Assembly (NCBI RefSeq): GCF_024721995.1
Contig: NZ_JANQBC010000009.1
Coordinates: 186,001-250,000, forward strand
From: Paenibacillus radicibacter
GTDB taxonomy: Bacteria > Bacillota > Bacilli > Paenibacillales > NBRC-103111
Reading direction: 5' to 3'
Length of the DNA stretch: 64,000 nt
The notes beneath the pieces were generated by a model. That model made no database searches, was not told the DNA's origin, and was given only the letters and a program-made list of their open reading frames with translations. The translations under genes were made by a program, and so were the position numbers. Shown one piece after another: positions 1 through 7,992 of the stretch. Position 1 is the stretch's first letter, and every line of letters begins with the position of its first letter.

Positions 1-200
1 CGAACCGCAATCGCCCCGATGATAATACTCGTTGTAAGCAGCAGATTCACTGTATTGCCTTCATATAAATCTTGCAACAGTAATCCAATTGTAAAAATCG
101 CTGCCACGTTCGCAAGTAAACATATCCACTGGAACACGACATTATATCCGATATATTTCTTCGAATGGCTCATTTCTCGAATAAGCCTTTTGTTAATCAT
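1..200 (-). CDS. ABC transporter ATP-binding/permease protein, N-terminal fragment
   Basis: The reading frame starts at the ATG complementary to 198-200 (MINKRLIREM) and runs off the left edge, so only about 66 residues are seen. They contain two hydrophobic stretches (about residues 19-43 and 52-65), as at the start of the permease half of a CydD/CydC-like exporter that carries its ATPase on the same chain. The start shares one base with the stop of the DUF454 gene (TGATG), so the two are translationally coupled. The ABC assignment rests on this N-terminus and on the usual pairing of such transporters with DUF454 genes in Firmicutes; the ATPase domain is outside the window. Confidence 0.55.
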   Translation of the reverse strand, partial: MINKRLIREMSHSKKYIGYNVVFQWICLLANVAAIFTIGLLLQDLYEGNTVNLLLTTSIIIGAIAV

Positions 201-586
201 CACGGGAAAATCAGCTCCTTCTCGGACTCGACAATCGTCTTAATTCCGAATATGAAGTAGCTGTATTTCGCAATCATAACCAATATGATCGCGGTCCTGC
301 CGATCCAATTTTGCATAAAAATGAAGGATAAAACCAGCATCGTCGATGCAAATGCTAGAATCGTAATCTTCGATCGCAGCTTCATCGCTCTAGACTTTAC
401 GAAGCTCTCTAAGTGATTCTTGTATATTTTCGTGCCACAGAACCAAGTATGGAATCTGCGCGAACCTTTTGAGAAACAGAATGATGCACCGAGTAGGAAC
501 GGTGTTGCCGGTACAACCGGCAGAAATACACCTAACATACCGAGTCCTAACAAAATAAATCCAAGTGTTACATACACGTATCTCAT
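200..586 (-). CDS. YbaN/DUF454 family inner-membrane protein
   Basis: This 128-residue membrane protein has the DUF454 (YbaN) pattern: an N-terminal hydrophobic segment (about 6-24), a proline-rich stretch VVPATPFLL, an aromatic and basic middle part (SRRFHTWF), then two further transmembrane segments (about 73-90 and 95-113). The molecular function of the family is not established. It is the first gene of a unit with the ABC transporter, overlapping its start by one base. Upstream lies a sigma-A-like promoter with a perfect palindrome resembling a Fur box, so the unit may respond to iron. The ATG has a GAGGT ten bases upstream. Confidence 0.85.
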   Translation of the reverse strand: MRYVYVTLGFILLGLGMLGVFLPVVPATPFLLGASFCFSKGSRRFHTWFCGTKIYKNHLESFVKSRAMKLRSKITILAFASTMLVLSFIFMQNWIGRTAIILVMIAKYSYFIFGIKTIVESEKELIFP

Positions 587-650
587 AGAATGTGTGACCT
601 CTTTCTCTAGATGTCATATCGTGTTGTTGATGTGATATTTTTCACAATTA

Positions 651-673
651 TTGATATTGAGAATCAATATCAA
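651..673. promoter_or_regulatory. Fur-box-like palindrome
   Basis: The sequence is a perfect 10-3-10 inverted repeat (TTGATATTGA, GAA, TCAATATCAA). It closely resembles the classical Fur box GATAATGAGAATCATTATC. It lies about 14 bp downstream of the putative -10 box of the DUF454-ABC unit, over the expected start of transcription, where a repressor would block initiation. PerR or Zur boxes have related sequences, so the metal sensed is an inference. Confidence 0.6.
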
Positions 674-686
674 TTGACTTTTTTAC

Positions 687-714
687 TTTATCACGTATTT
701 TTATACAATGTCAA
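687..714 (-). promoter_or_regulatory. Promoter of the DUF454-ABC transporter unit
   Basis: On the minus strand TTGACA (complement of 709-714) is followed after 16 bases by GATAAA (complement of 687-692). This is a perfect -35 box with a fair -10 box, and transcription would begin near position 680, next to the Fur-like palindrome. Confidence 0.5.
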
Positions 715-721
715 TGTTCAT

Positions 722-760
722 AAATGAAAAGGACCCTAGTCGAATAGGTCCTTTTCATTT
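722..760 (-). terminator. Rho-independent terminator
   Basis: A perfect 14-bp stem (AAATGAAAAGGACC / GGTCCTTTTCATTT) encloses an 11-base loop just after the stop of the GNAT gene at 763. The ends of the stem are A/T-rich on both sides. It probably ends the 1296-763 transcript and separates it from the Fur-controlled promoter. Confidence 0.8.
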
Positions 761-762
761 AT

Positions 763-1296
763 CTATGAATTGGCATCTCTTGTCTTACTCTCGAACACTT
801 GCACTGGACCTTTCCATCGATCATTATGTATAACCTCTTCTATAAAGCAGCCATTCGTATATGCATGAATCGTCTTCATCCAGAACTTATTCGCAGGTGT
901 ATTCCCTAACGACTGACGAACCTCCCACACACCTGGGAACTGGTCGAAGAGCGTGAATGCTGCATGCTTGCCTACTCCTTGACCACGAAACTTTCGCATC
1001 ACGAAGAAATCACTCACCACATGCGATTCACTTGCTGTACTTAGAGCAACAAACTCTGCCGGTACATCTCGTATAATGAGCGCGAATCCAGCAAGTTCCC
1101 CATCGACTTTAATGAAGAATGGACTCCGATAATCCTCCGTCCACTGATGGTCCAGATATTTATACATATACAGCCCATGTTGAGTCAGCTTGTGCCCGTC
1201 ATACTCGCTTGAATCGTAGCGATAGAATTGAAGCAATTGATGCAACACATACTTATCCTCATAGGGGATCGGTATAACTTCAATCACAGATAACAT
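763..1296 (-). CDS. GNAT family N-acetyltransferase
   Basis: A 177-residue acetyltransferase of the GNAT fold, expected to transfer acetyl from acetyl-CoA to an amine. The acetyl-CoA pyrophosphate-binding motif A is clear at about residues 103-112 (KFRGQGVGKHA), preceded by the strand SDFFVM. A longer frame opens at 1350, but it would overlap the upstream gene; the ATG at 1296 (MLSVIEVIP) has AAAGG just upstream and leaves a 5-bp gap, so I chose it, although the ribosome site is weak. It is probably the last gene of the unit 2727-763, closed by the terminator at 722-760. The substrate is unknown. Confidence 0.85.
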   Translation of the reverse strand: MLSVIEVIPIPYEDKYVLHQLLQFYRYDSSEYDGHKLTQHGLYMYKYLDHQWTEDYRSPFFIKVDGELAGFALIIRDVPAEFVALSTASESHVVSDFFVMRKFRGQGVGKHAAFTLFDQFPGVWEVRQSLGNTPANKFWMKTIHAYTNGCFIEEVIHNDRWKGPVQVFESKTRDANS

Positions 1297-1301
1297 CCTT
1301 T

Positions 1302-1655
1302 CTATGTAAATATCATTCGCGCTACAATAACAATAAGAGTTGAGAAGCATGTGAAATTAATTGAGAATGCACGCGTTTCTGACTTTTTACCCTTTATTAA
1401 TGAACGCAGTAGCATGATCGCTGGAAGTCCCACTACCACCAATTGTAGATAGGTTAATTCCTCTTCTGAAATAAAATACAAATACACAAAAGTTGTAAGA
1501 GCTACCCACAACAATGATATTGCGAAATCTTCGGGTGCATCAAAAATCAATTTGAGAATTAGTGATTCTTTTTTCTTTTCATTCGTATTCGTTTCTTGTT
1601 GCATCATTTCCCCCCTACTTTCCACACCATATTCCCGCTTCACATAATCACTCAT
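1302..1655 (-). CDS. Small hypothetical membrane protein
   Basis: I do not recognise a family. The protein (117 residues from the longest start) has a charged, lysine-rich N-terminus and three hydrophobic segments, about 45-61, 70-82 and 98-116. Two starts are possible: the ATG at 1655, with GAGGT upstream and an 8-bp overlap with the oxidoreductase gene, and the ATG pair at 1607/1604, preceded by a strong AGGGGGG at close range. The second gives about 101 residues and loses no hydrophobic segment. It sits between the oxidoreductase and the GNAT gene and is probably cotranscribed with both. Confidence 0.6.
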   Translation of the reverse strand: MSDYVKREYGVESRGEMMQQETNTNEKKKESLILKLIFDAPEDFAISLLWVALTTFVYLYFISEEELTYLQLVVVGLPAIMLLRSLIKGKKSETRAFSINFTCFSTLIVIVARMIFT

Positions 1656-2727
1656 AAATTACCTCAATCCACGCCCTCGCTAATGACGATTGTTGTATCG
1701 CATCTAACACACACTGCACCATGTGACCATCTTGAAACGTAGGCACATCTCCCACAACCTTCTCTTCACTAATGGATCGATAGATCCTATCTACCATCTG
1801 ATACATGCCGTTATAATACGGTGCAGCCGACATACTCATACTACTTGGTACTTCGATTTGTTCCACCTGAACTACCTCGAATTCACCTCCTTTACTTACT
1901 AGCACTTCTTGATCATTATTCGTCAGCAATGTGCCTTCACTTCCATACACTTCTAATTTCCATCCTGTCCCTCTAACTGCTGGATACAATAAATCTGCGT
2001 GAAAGGCTGTCCCATCTTCATAATGCCCCATTACCGTAAATGCATCATCTGAATCTCGCTCTTCCACACCAGAACAACCTTCATACTTAGGAATCATCGT
2101 CTTGAGCTCAGCATACACATCCACAATATCTTGGTTCATCCACCACATCAAGGAGTCGAACATATGAGATCCAATGGCAAATAACATCCCTCCGCCATCT
2201 TTCTTCCGACCATCCCACCCTCTGTAATTCGTTGTTAGCTGCTTGTAACCTGAGAAGCTTCCTTGATACTTGATGTAATGAACTTTACCCAAGTCACCAC
2301 GCATCAGGATCTCTTTGATCTTCTGTCTTATAGGTATGAGCCTCCACTGAAAGTCGACGAATCCCATTGCATTTGACGCCTTCAACTTATCGAGCATATC
2401 CAGAGTTTGAATGGCGCTCATACCCATCGGCTTTTCACATAACACATGCATACCCTTCTCTAATAACCCTAGTGCCATTTCATAATGGTGCACAGGTGAC
2501 GATGCGATGGATACGAGATCCAACTCTTCATTTGCAATCATTTCTACCCAATCTGTATACATGGATAATCCTTCAAGATTCTGACGAATCACATCCGATT
2601 TGTAACGATGTACACTCGCAAGAGCTTTTACTTCATAACACTCATGACTTTGAAAGATAGGTGCTTGTACAGATGCACCAAATCCCGTTCCGATTATACC
2701 GACTCTTATTTTTTTCGTATGTATCAT
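1648..2727 (-). CDS. Gfo/Idh/MocA family NAD(P)-dependent oxidoreductase
   Basis: A 359-residue protein of the usual length for the family, which oxidises or reduces sugars, inositols and related polyols. The N-terminal Rossmann fold carries the glycine motif GIIGTGFGASVQ (about residues 10-21). The CEKPMG motif (about 97-102), with the lysine conserved in the family, follows SIASSPVHHYEMA. The C-terminal half has the alpha/beta sheet domain with GGGMLFAIGSHMFDSLMWW and its family histidine. The start has GAGGGG at good distance. No sugar transport or catabolic genes are adjacent, so the substrate cannot be inferred. Confidence 0.93.
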   Translation of the reverse strand: MIHTKKIRVGIIGTGFGASVQAPIFQSHECYEVKALASVHRYKSDVIRQNLEGLSMYTDWVEMIANEELDLVSIASSPVHHYEMALGLLEKGMHVLCEKPMGMSAIQTLDMLDKLKASNAMGFVDFQWRLIPIRQKIKEILMRGDLGKVHYIKYQGSFSGYKQLTTNYRGWDGRKKDGGGMLFAIGSHMFDSLMWWMNQDIVDVYAELKTMIPKYEGCSGVEERDSDDAFTVMGHYEDGTAFHADLLYPAVRGTGWKLEVYGSEGTLLTNNDQEVLVSKGGEFEVVQVEQIEVPSSMSMSAAPYYNGMYQMVDRIYRSISEEKVVGDVPTFQDGHMVQCVLDAIQQSSLARAWIEVIYE

Positions 2728-2737
2728 GTGTCCCCTC

Positions 2738-3181
2738 TTACTTCGTATGCTTTGTTGGATCCGAATAATATTGTTTATTTAGGCCGGTTGCGCTTTTCAC
2801 CCAGTCTTTCAGACCTTCTTTGCTCACATAGATTTCAGTGTCATACTTAATAATAGGGAATCTTTCCCCAATAAAATCAATCGATTTCTCAGCAATGTAA
2901 GCTTCATTCTGAACAATTACCTTTAACTTATACTCCGACATATTTAAATAACGAGCCGCCTCTTCCAAAGTCAATAACAATGGTTCTACGTTTGGTGTAT
3001 CATACCTTTGTGGTTGCTGTTGCACACTTACCGGTACATTCTGCTCCACAAACCCTTTATAAATATTAGAACTTCCAACTACAAACCCAACTGACAGCAC
3101 GACAGAACTTATGACTAAACTCCAATTCATCGGTTTCAAGCCGAGCACCCCTAACATACTTTGTAAATAACTGGACTTCAT
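2738..3181 (-). CDS. Membrane-anchored protein with excisionase-like winged-helix domain
   Basis: The 147-residue product has one transmembrane segment near residues 19-37 and a polar linker. Its C-terminal part (about 69-135) starts LTLEEAARYLNMSEYKLK, which matches the opening helix-turn-helix of MerR/excisionase-type domains (compare LTxEEAAxxLxVSxxTV), and continues with a strand-rich region ending EIYVSKEGLKDWV, as in such domains. A DNA-binding-like domain behind a membrane anchor suggests a membrane-bound regulator or a scaffold. The start is uncertain: there is no clear ribosome site before 3181, and a TGATATAAT extended -10 lies immediately upstream, so an internal ATG such as 3130 is possible. 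Confidence 0.65.
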   Translation of the reverse strand: MKSSYLQSMLGVLGLKPMNWSLVISSVVLSVGFVVGSSNIYKGFVEQNVPVSVQQQPQRYDTPNVEPLLLTLEEAARYLNMSEYKLKVIVQNEAYIAEKSIDFIGERFPIIKYDTEIYVSKEGLKDWVKSATGLNKQYYSDPTKHTK

Positions 3182-3261
3182 GTATTATATCATTACTGGA
3201 ATGATTTGGATTGTAAATTCTTATTGATAAGAGCAACTTTTATCGTGAGGGGAGACTGTAT

Positions 3262-3792
3262 ATGTCCGTTAAAGAAATATTACCTTTTGGTGATCCGATC
3301 TTGCGGAAAATCGCAAAACCTGTGGAAGAGCTGAATGCGAAGACGTTCAAGCACCTCGTGGACTTGGCAGATACTTTATATGATGAACGAGGTCGCGCAG
3401 GGCTGGCTGCGCCTCAGATCGGCATTTTACGAAGATTGGTCGTGATGGATTGTGGAACAGGTCTGATCGAACTCATTAATCCAGAGATTATCGAGATGAA
3501 CGGCGAACAGATTGGACCTGAAGCATGTCTATCCTACCCTGGCTATTATGGTGATGTAAGAAGAGCGAACCAGATTAAAGTCAGCACCTTAAATAAACGA
3601 GGTCAAACCATCATCTTAGAGGCGGAGGGCTATCTGGCTCGCTGCATGCAGCACGAAATCGATCATTTAAATGGAGTTTTATTCGTGGATCATATGAAAG
3701 ACAAGTGGCTGCATCATGAGAGTAGTAAACGTAAAGTAGATGTTCTTAAAGTCCTGCAATTAACTTATGCCTATGAGAATGTTATGGAGTAG
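3262..3792 (+). CDS. def: Peptide deformylase
   Basis: Removes the formyl group from the N-terminal methionine of new proteins. All three family motifs are present: GLAAPQIG (about residues 48-55), EACLSYPG (about 92-99) with the metal-binding cysteine, and QHEIDHLNG (about 133-141) with the two metal histidines and catalytic glutamate. Motif 2 has alanine where most enzymes have glycine (EGCLS) and motif 1 lacks the usual leading GVG, which fits the shorter type of deformylase of Gram-positives. At 176 residues it is full length. GAGGGGA precedes the ATG. It is monocistronic and its last 11 bases overlap the convergent nucleotidyltransferase gene. Confidence 0.95.
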   Translation: MSVKEILPFGDPILRKIAKPVEELNAKTFKHLVDLADTLYDERGRAGLAAPQIGILRRLVVMDCGTGLIELINPEIIEMNGEQIGPEACLSYPGYYGDVRRANQIKVSTLNKRGQTIILEAEGYLARCMQHEIDHLNGVLFVDHMKDKWLHHESSKRKVDVLKVLQLTYAYENVME

Positions 3793-4588
3793 CCACCTGA
3801 TGAATGTATCGCAGTAACTCGATAAGATCCGTCAATCGTTTTTCATTAGATATATAATTTCGCTCTGGTTCTTGGCGTTTAATATGTATCGCTTCTTCAA
3901 TCAACCCATGCCACTGCTTAGGCATTATCGATAATCCATAGGTACCAGCTTGTGTCTTACTCTTGACTCCTTTCTCCTTAACCGTATATAACTGCCGCAG
4001 CATGCCCAGTACACACCATTCGACCGTTTCATCGAGTTGCTGTGTAACACTCTCTTGGTCAATCAAGTGCAAATTAGCCAATTGACTCTCTAATCGCTCA
4101 ATCCAACCTACCCAATACGAATTCATATTATGGAGCACATAATCGACTAATACCTTCTCATCAACTTCATAATCGAAGGATTGTTCTACACCATAAACCC
4201 GAACTCCATGATGCTTCAAGATCCACCACGTAATCGGGTTCATATCCGCACCTTTACCATCTGCATGCACTTGTTTAGAGAAATATGTAACAATCGAACT
4301 CTGTTCATGAGTAGGTTTCCCCACGTCTTCTAGATGAAGATATGTCCCCATAATTTCCAAATGCGGATAGGCTTGATCTACCTCTTGATGCGCTGCAGAG
4401 ATTGCGTCTATATCTGACGCCTGTGGCGCTTCTTTTAACAACACAAGAAAATCAATGTCACTTGAACCATCTTTATAATCGCCTAATGCGACAGAACCAT
4501 ACAAATAGATAGATTCCACACTTAAATGAGTCTTGCTTAACTCGATACTTAGCTTCTGCATCACTCGATCAACAACTTGTGGCAGCAC
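3782..4588 (-). CDS. AadA-like nucleotidyltransferase with DUF4111-type C-terminal domain
   Basis: Related to aminoglycoside (streptomycin/spectinomycin) adenylyltransferases. The N-terminal nucleotidyltransferase motif LYGSVALGDYKDGSSDIDFL (about residues 29-48) holds the GS and DxD residues that bind the nucleotide and metal. The C-terminal half is helical, with the WCVLGMLRQLYT pattern typical of the AadA accessory domain. I chose the GTG at 4588 because AGGAG lies eight bases upstream; an earlier GTG at 4597 overlaps that site. Resistance activity cannot be claimed from sequence: many chromosomal members have unknown substrates. Confidence 0.85.
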   Translation of the reverse strand: MLPQVVDRVMQKLSIELSKTHLSVESIYLYGSVALGDYKDGSSDIDFLVLLKEAPQASDIDAISAAHQEVDQAYPHLEIMGTYLHLEDVGKPTHEQSSIVTYFSKQVHADGKGADMNPITWWILKHHGVRVYGVEQSFDYEVDEKVLVDYVLHNMNSYWVGWIERLESQLANLHLIDQESVTQQLDETVEWCVLGMLRQLYTVKEKGVKSKTQAGTYGLSIMPKQWHGLIEEAIHIKRQEPERNYISNEKRLTDLIELLRYIHQVATP

Positions 4589-4739
4589 GATATTCACTCC
4601 TTAACCCTGTGTATTAACGAATGTTCATATTCGACTTCATTTCATAAGACGCGAGAATGGTTACCAAAGTTGCTTGATTCGACCTATTATATCAATCATT
4701 TTCGTATCACTCGCCGTGTCCACAACGAATATCAATATG

Positions 4740-5444
4740 TTATGCCATTAATTCATCTATCGAAATTGGAAAAAGAGGCTTACTCAGCTCAAGAATTGCC
4801 TTCGCATAATCCTGAATTTCCTTCTGCGCATCATGCTCTAAACGCTGATTTAAGAAGTGACATACCGATTGCAGCGACGCGGTCCAATACCATCTCACAT
4901 ACATCCCATACGATGGAAGGAATAATCTAGCTTGCTCCGCACATAGTCCACTTGCGAGTGATTCTTCATATTTTTGCACACCTAGTTCAATATACTCTTT
5001 AAGATCATCTGTTAACTTGATCCCTAGTTCTGGTTCTAGCGCGTCACCACTGCCTTGCTTCGAGTTCTCTGGCTTACCTCTCCATTCATCCGACGATGGG
5101 ATATAGAAAGTCGGCTCTTCTGTAATGTACCTGCGACTGGATTCATTCCATGCCTCCAAGCTCTCGCCTGTCCCCTCCATATGTGCGGAACCTATTACAT
5201 ACTTCCACCATTGTCTAGCGACCATCAGCGGCGCGTACACTTCATATTGGAGCATAACATGACGAAATGGCGAAGTATGCCCTTCCCTAGCTAAGAATTT
5301 GATTAGCTTCACATCGCGTTCACTCAATTCGCTAGATTCTTTCGCATATGACACTCGCGCCGCATTCACAACCGTCAAATCTGATCCCATATGATTCACC
5401 AAGCGGACGTAACCCTTATCTAGCACTTGCACGATATTCATCAT
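4740..5444 (-). CDS. thyX: FAD-dependent thymidylate synthase
   Basis: ThyX makes dTMP from dUMP using methylene-tetrahydrofolate and FAD/NAD(P)H. The 234-residue protein shows NAARVSYAKES near residue 27 and EGHTSPFRHVML near 54. The signature region is VARQWWKYVIG followed by AWNESSRRY about 13 residues later, so the usual continuous RHRxxSxNExSxRY motif carries a short insertion, as in some Firmicute ThyX proteins. The C-terminal SLQSVCHFLNQRLEHDAQKEI is also typical. The start has GGGAGA at good spacing. Whether the genome also has ThyA cannot be seen here. Confidence 0.95.
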   Translation of the reverse strand: MMNIVQVLDKGYVRLVNHMGSDLTVVNAARVSYAKESSELSERDVKLIKFLAREGHTSPFRHVMLQYEVYAPLMVARQWWKYVIGSAHMEGTGESLEAWNESSRRYITEEPTFYIPSSDEWRGKPENSKQGSGDALEPELGIKLTDDLKEYIELGVQKYEESLASGLCAEQARLFLPSYGMYVRWYWTASLQSVCHFLNQRLEHDAQKEIQDYAKAILELSKPLFPISIDELMA

Positions 5445-5517
5445 CTATCTCTCCCTTGATCAATAAATTATCTGAAAATAACAAATCCTATAACATCATA
5501 CAACAAGGAGGACTTTT

Positions 5518-5820
5518 ATGGTGAGGAAAATATGGATGACAACGCTCCTATCAATAGGAATACTGCTAACTTCAACCTTTTCTGTCCAAGCCGTGCCTGC
5601 CTACGCCAAATGGGGCAATATCGCAATGCAAGAAACGCTTAACAAGTATCATACTTCAATTACAGACTACCAACATTTAGGACGAACTCAGATTGATTCA
5701 AACACAGCGGAAGAGAAGTTTAAGCTCAAGTTAAAGAAGAACCACCACGAATTCACCGTCTTTGTAACTGTTCATTTTCATCTGGATAATGAACAGTTGA
5801 TCGCGGTCTATTTTCAATAA
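5518..5820 (+). CDS. Secreted DUF3889-type protein
   Basis: A 100-residue exported protein. The signal peptide covers about residues 1-25 (positively charged start, hydrophobic core LLSIGILLTSTFS, cleavage after VQA or AYA). The mature part matches DUF3889 proteins of bacilli: AKWGNIAMQET, YHTSITDYQHLGRTQ, then a beta-rich KFKLKLKK and FTVFVTVHF. Family function is unknown. An excellent AAGGAGG precedes the ATG and a strong bidirectional terminator follows. It stands alone between two minus-strand genes. Confidence 0.85.
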   Translation: MVRKIWMTTLLSIGILLTSTFSVQAVPAYAKWGNIAMQETLNKYHTSITDYQHLGRTQIDSNTAEEKFKLKLKKNHHEFTVFVTVHFHLDNEQLIAVYFQ

Positions 5821-5834
5821 ATGTAAGTGAAAAG

Positions 5835-5873
5835 TGCCAAAACCCCTCTCTAGTGAAGAGAGGGGTTTTGGCA
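5835..5873. terminator. Bidirectional rho-independent terminator
   Basis: A perfect 17-bp stem (TGCCAAAACCCCTCTCT and its complement) around a 5-base loop AGTGA lies between the convergent DUF3889 and VOC genes. It is positioned to end both transcripts. Confidence 0.9.
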
Positions 5874-5882
5874 TCATGAGAG

Positions 5883-6236
5883 CTATTTGCAGATCATAAG
5901 CAAGTTCCCATCTGGATCTTTGAAGTTAAACCAATGACCATGCTCAATACCTGTCACCAGCTGTACACCTTGCTCCTGCATGTATGCATACGCCTCTTCA
6001 ATATCATCTGTAGTGAACTGGAATACTGGGGTTTGGAACACACGCTCTGGTGCATAAATCTTGCTATCTAGAATAATACCTGCTGTACCTTGCATCGGAA
6101 CGATGAACAAATGACCATAAATAATTTCATTCGTTGTTGAAACTTGAAGAATTCTACAATACCAATCTCTTGCTGCCTCAATGTTACTCACTGGGATAAA
6201 GATCGAACCAATCTGATTCTTAATTGGACTTGTCAT
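5883..6236 (-). CDS. VOC family (glyoxalase/dioxygenase-like) protein
   Basis: A 117-residue single-chain member of the vicinal oxygen chelate superfamily. It shows the two beta-alpha-beta-beta-beta units: FIPVSNIEAARDWYCRIL (about 13-30) and PVFQFTTDDIEEAYAYMQEQG, ending in HGHWFNFKDPDGNLLMICK, where FxDPDGN is the family signature near a metal-binding strand. I chose the ATG at 6236 because GGAGG lies eight bases before it, rather than the ATG at 6257, which lacks one. Substrate unknown: this group includes lyases, resistance proteins and binding proteins. Confidence 0.85.
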   Translation of the reverse strand: MTSPIKNQIGSIFIPVSNIEAARDWYCRILQVSTTNEIIYGHLFIVPMQGTAGIILDSKIYAPERVFQTPVFQFTTDDIEEAYAYMQEQGVQLVTGIEHGHWFNFKDPDGNLLMICK

Positions 6237-6294
6237 CTTCACGACCTCCAGATTCATTATTTATCATGATCCTCCGCCAATAAGGCAAGAAGTT

Positions 6295-6834
6295 TCAAGC
6301 ACTCCGATAATAAATCAACATATCGTTCCATTTCTCATTCTCGTAGGTGAACTTTTCCCTCACACATTCCAACCTAAACCCCGCGCGCTCTGCGAGCAGT
6401 ATAGATGGCATATTATCTACGTTGATATGAAGTTCGATTCGATGATATTTAAGATGTTCGAAGAATGCTTCCACCGCGGCATCCACACTTTCAAGTCCAT
6501 AACCATTCTTCCAATATTGATTATGGATCGAATACCCCATCATCGCCCATTGATAATCCATTCTCAGAATCGTGTGAACCTCAACTTTACCTACATTCAC
6601 CCCGTCTATTTTTCGAAAAATACCAAGGTTGACCATCTCGTCCCGGTTCGCGGAATTCTCAAACCCTTGTACCCAATTCGAGAACCATTCTTCCGTTAAA
6701 GCTTCCATATTAGAAGAGCGGCCGTCGTCGTAGGCATACTGTGAAGGCAAACGGTTCTTATATTGTTCGTACCAATTATGATAATCTTCTTTTTGAAAAG
6801 GCCGTATGATCAATCTTGCTGTCTCGATGTACAA
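6295..6834 (-). CDS. RimJ/RimL-type GNAT acetyltransferase
   Basis: A 179-residue GNAT of the RimJ/RimL group: N-terminal TARLIIRPFQKEDY, motif A YWKNGYGLESV at about 108-116, then HRIELHINVDNMPSILLAERAGFRLE, the usual end of this group. The start is TTG, adjacent without any gap to the stop of paiB (TAATTG), with GAGGGG about nine bases upstream. It is the last gene of a tight four-gene unit with two more GNATs and PaiB. Substrate unknown; the group acetylates protein N-termini and small amines. Confidence 0.88.
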   Translation of the reverse strand: MYIETARLIIRPFQKEDYHNWYEQYKNRLPSQYAYDDGRSSNMEALTEEWFSNWVQGFENSANRDEMVNLGIFRKIDGVNVGKVEVHTILRMDYQWAMMGYSIHNQYWKNGYGLESVDAAVEAFFEHLKYHRIELHINVDNMPSILLAERAGFRLECVREKFTYENEKWNDMLIYYRSA

Positions 6835-7452
6835 TTACGCCAGCCCCTCTATATTATTCTTCATCAGCTTCGCAATCTCTCTATCATCTTCAAGTACCGA
6901 CTTCTCAAGCTCCTTAATCACACGCTGCTGCCGCTCTACCGGATGGTTTTGGCTGAGCTTCCATTTCCCTTCCAGCTTCGTGATTTTCAAAGTAAACCCG
7001 ACGATGCCCTTCATCATGCTTTCGACCAACTCATGATTCGATTCATCAAGTTGATACGGACTTTCAGGCTTCTCATACTTACTCACCATCTCATCGAGAG
7101 TACCGAGTAATTGTGCTGAATCTTCCATCATTTCTAACTGCCCATATACGTGAACCGTGACATAATTCCAAGTCGGTACAGACAGATTCGTCTCATACCA
7201 GGAGGAAGAGATATAGCTGTGAGGACCTTGGAAGATCGCAAGTACCTCTTGACCTTCAATGTCCTTCCACTGCATATTTCCCCTTGCAAAATGCCCGTAT
7301 AAACAGCCCTTCTCCCGATCCAAGATAAGTGGCAAATGCGTTGCAAACGGCACGCCATCATAATTCGAAATCAAGATTCCAAAGCTGTTCTGGTCCATAA
7401 AATCATATAGCACAGCCTCATCTTCCACTCGGAAATGCTTCGGAATGTACAT
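6835..7452 (-). CDS. paiB: PaiB-like FMN-binding negative transcriptional regulator
   Basis: The 205-residue protein starts MYIPKHFRVEDEAVLYDFM and holds the FMN-binding split-barrel pattern of PaiB: ATHLPLILD, GHFARGNMQW, FQGPHSYISSSWYE and PTWNYVTVHVYG. PaiB of Bacillus subtilis was described with PaiA, a polyamine acetyltransferase, as a regulator of protease and sporulation genes. Here it is flanked on both sides by GNAT genes, 12 bp after one and directly before another, so the pairing with an acetyltransferase is kept. AGGAGG precedes the ATG. Confidence 0.92.
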   Translation of the reverse strand: MYIPKHFRVEDEAVLYDFMDQNSFGILISNYDGVPFATHLPLILDREKGCLYGHFARGNMQWKDIEGQEVLAIFQGPHSYISSSWYETNLSVPTWNYVTVHVYGQLEMMEDSAQLLGTLDEMVSKYEKPESPYQLDESNHELVESMMKGIVGFTLKITKLEGKWKLSQNHPVERQQRVIKELEKSVLEDDREIAKLMKNNIEGLA

Positions 7453-7464
7453 GCTTCAAACCTC

Positions 7465-7992
7465 CTATAACACCTTCAACATATGAATATCCATAGGTTC
7501 TTTCGCGAATAGTTCCTCATCAACCTGATCTGTCAGCTGACCCCCATTATGCTTGTAAAAGGATACCGCTGAACGGGTCTCTGTCGACGAAATATATAGA
7601 TATTTCGCCCCGCGTCTCTTCGCTTCCGCACTCAAATCATTCATAATCCGTGTGCCAATACCTTGCCTTCTGTAATGGCGCGATACATACATTAAATCAA
7701 TCTGCAGTTGATCAAGATTCTCACCCCTATACTGATGAGCAAGTACACCAAATCCAACTAACGTTTCTCCGTCGAATGCACCAATCGCCATTCCACCTTG
7801 ATCAATCTCGTATAAGAATCTATCTTGTAATTCACGCAATAACGATTCATCCCAATTCGGACATTCATGTTGTTGTGATAATTCCGTTAACTTTCCATCT
7901 GGCATTTCATAAATAAGATCAATCATCTCCGATCGATCGATTTCACTTAAATGATGAACTTGTTCTTCTGACATGGATTCGTATCTGATCAT
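7465..7992 (-). CDS. GNAT family N-acetyltransferase
   Basis: A 175-residue GNAT. Motif A is HYRRQGIGTRIM at about 106-117, after QIDLMYVS, and is followed by AKYLYISSTETRSAVSFYKHNGGQ. The N-terminus (EEQVHHLSEIDRSEMI) is typical of a group of bacillary GNATs with unknown substrates. Its ATG overlaps the stop of the upstream GNAT by four bases (ATGA), and paiB follows after 12 bp. By position it is a possible counterpart of PaiA, but the sequence does not show polyamine specificity. Confidence 0.88.
   Translation of the reverse strand: MIRYESMSEEQVHHLSEIDRSEMIDLIYEMPDGKLTELSQQHECPNWDESLLRELQDRFLYEIDQGGMAIGAFDGETLVGFGVLAHQYRGENLDQLQIDLMYVSRHYRRQGIGTRIMNDLSAEAKRRGAKYLYISSTETRSAVSFYKHNGGQLTDQVDEELFAKEPMDIHMLKVL

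Noticed and set aside
4598-4739. Plus-strand frame 4577-4930 over the gap before thyX
   Set aside because: It overlaps thyX antisense, lacks a ribosome site and has no family pattern; the 142-bp gap appears to be plain intergenic sequence.
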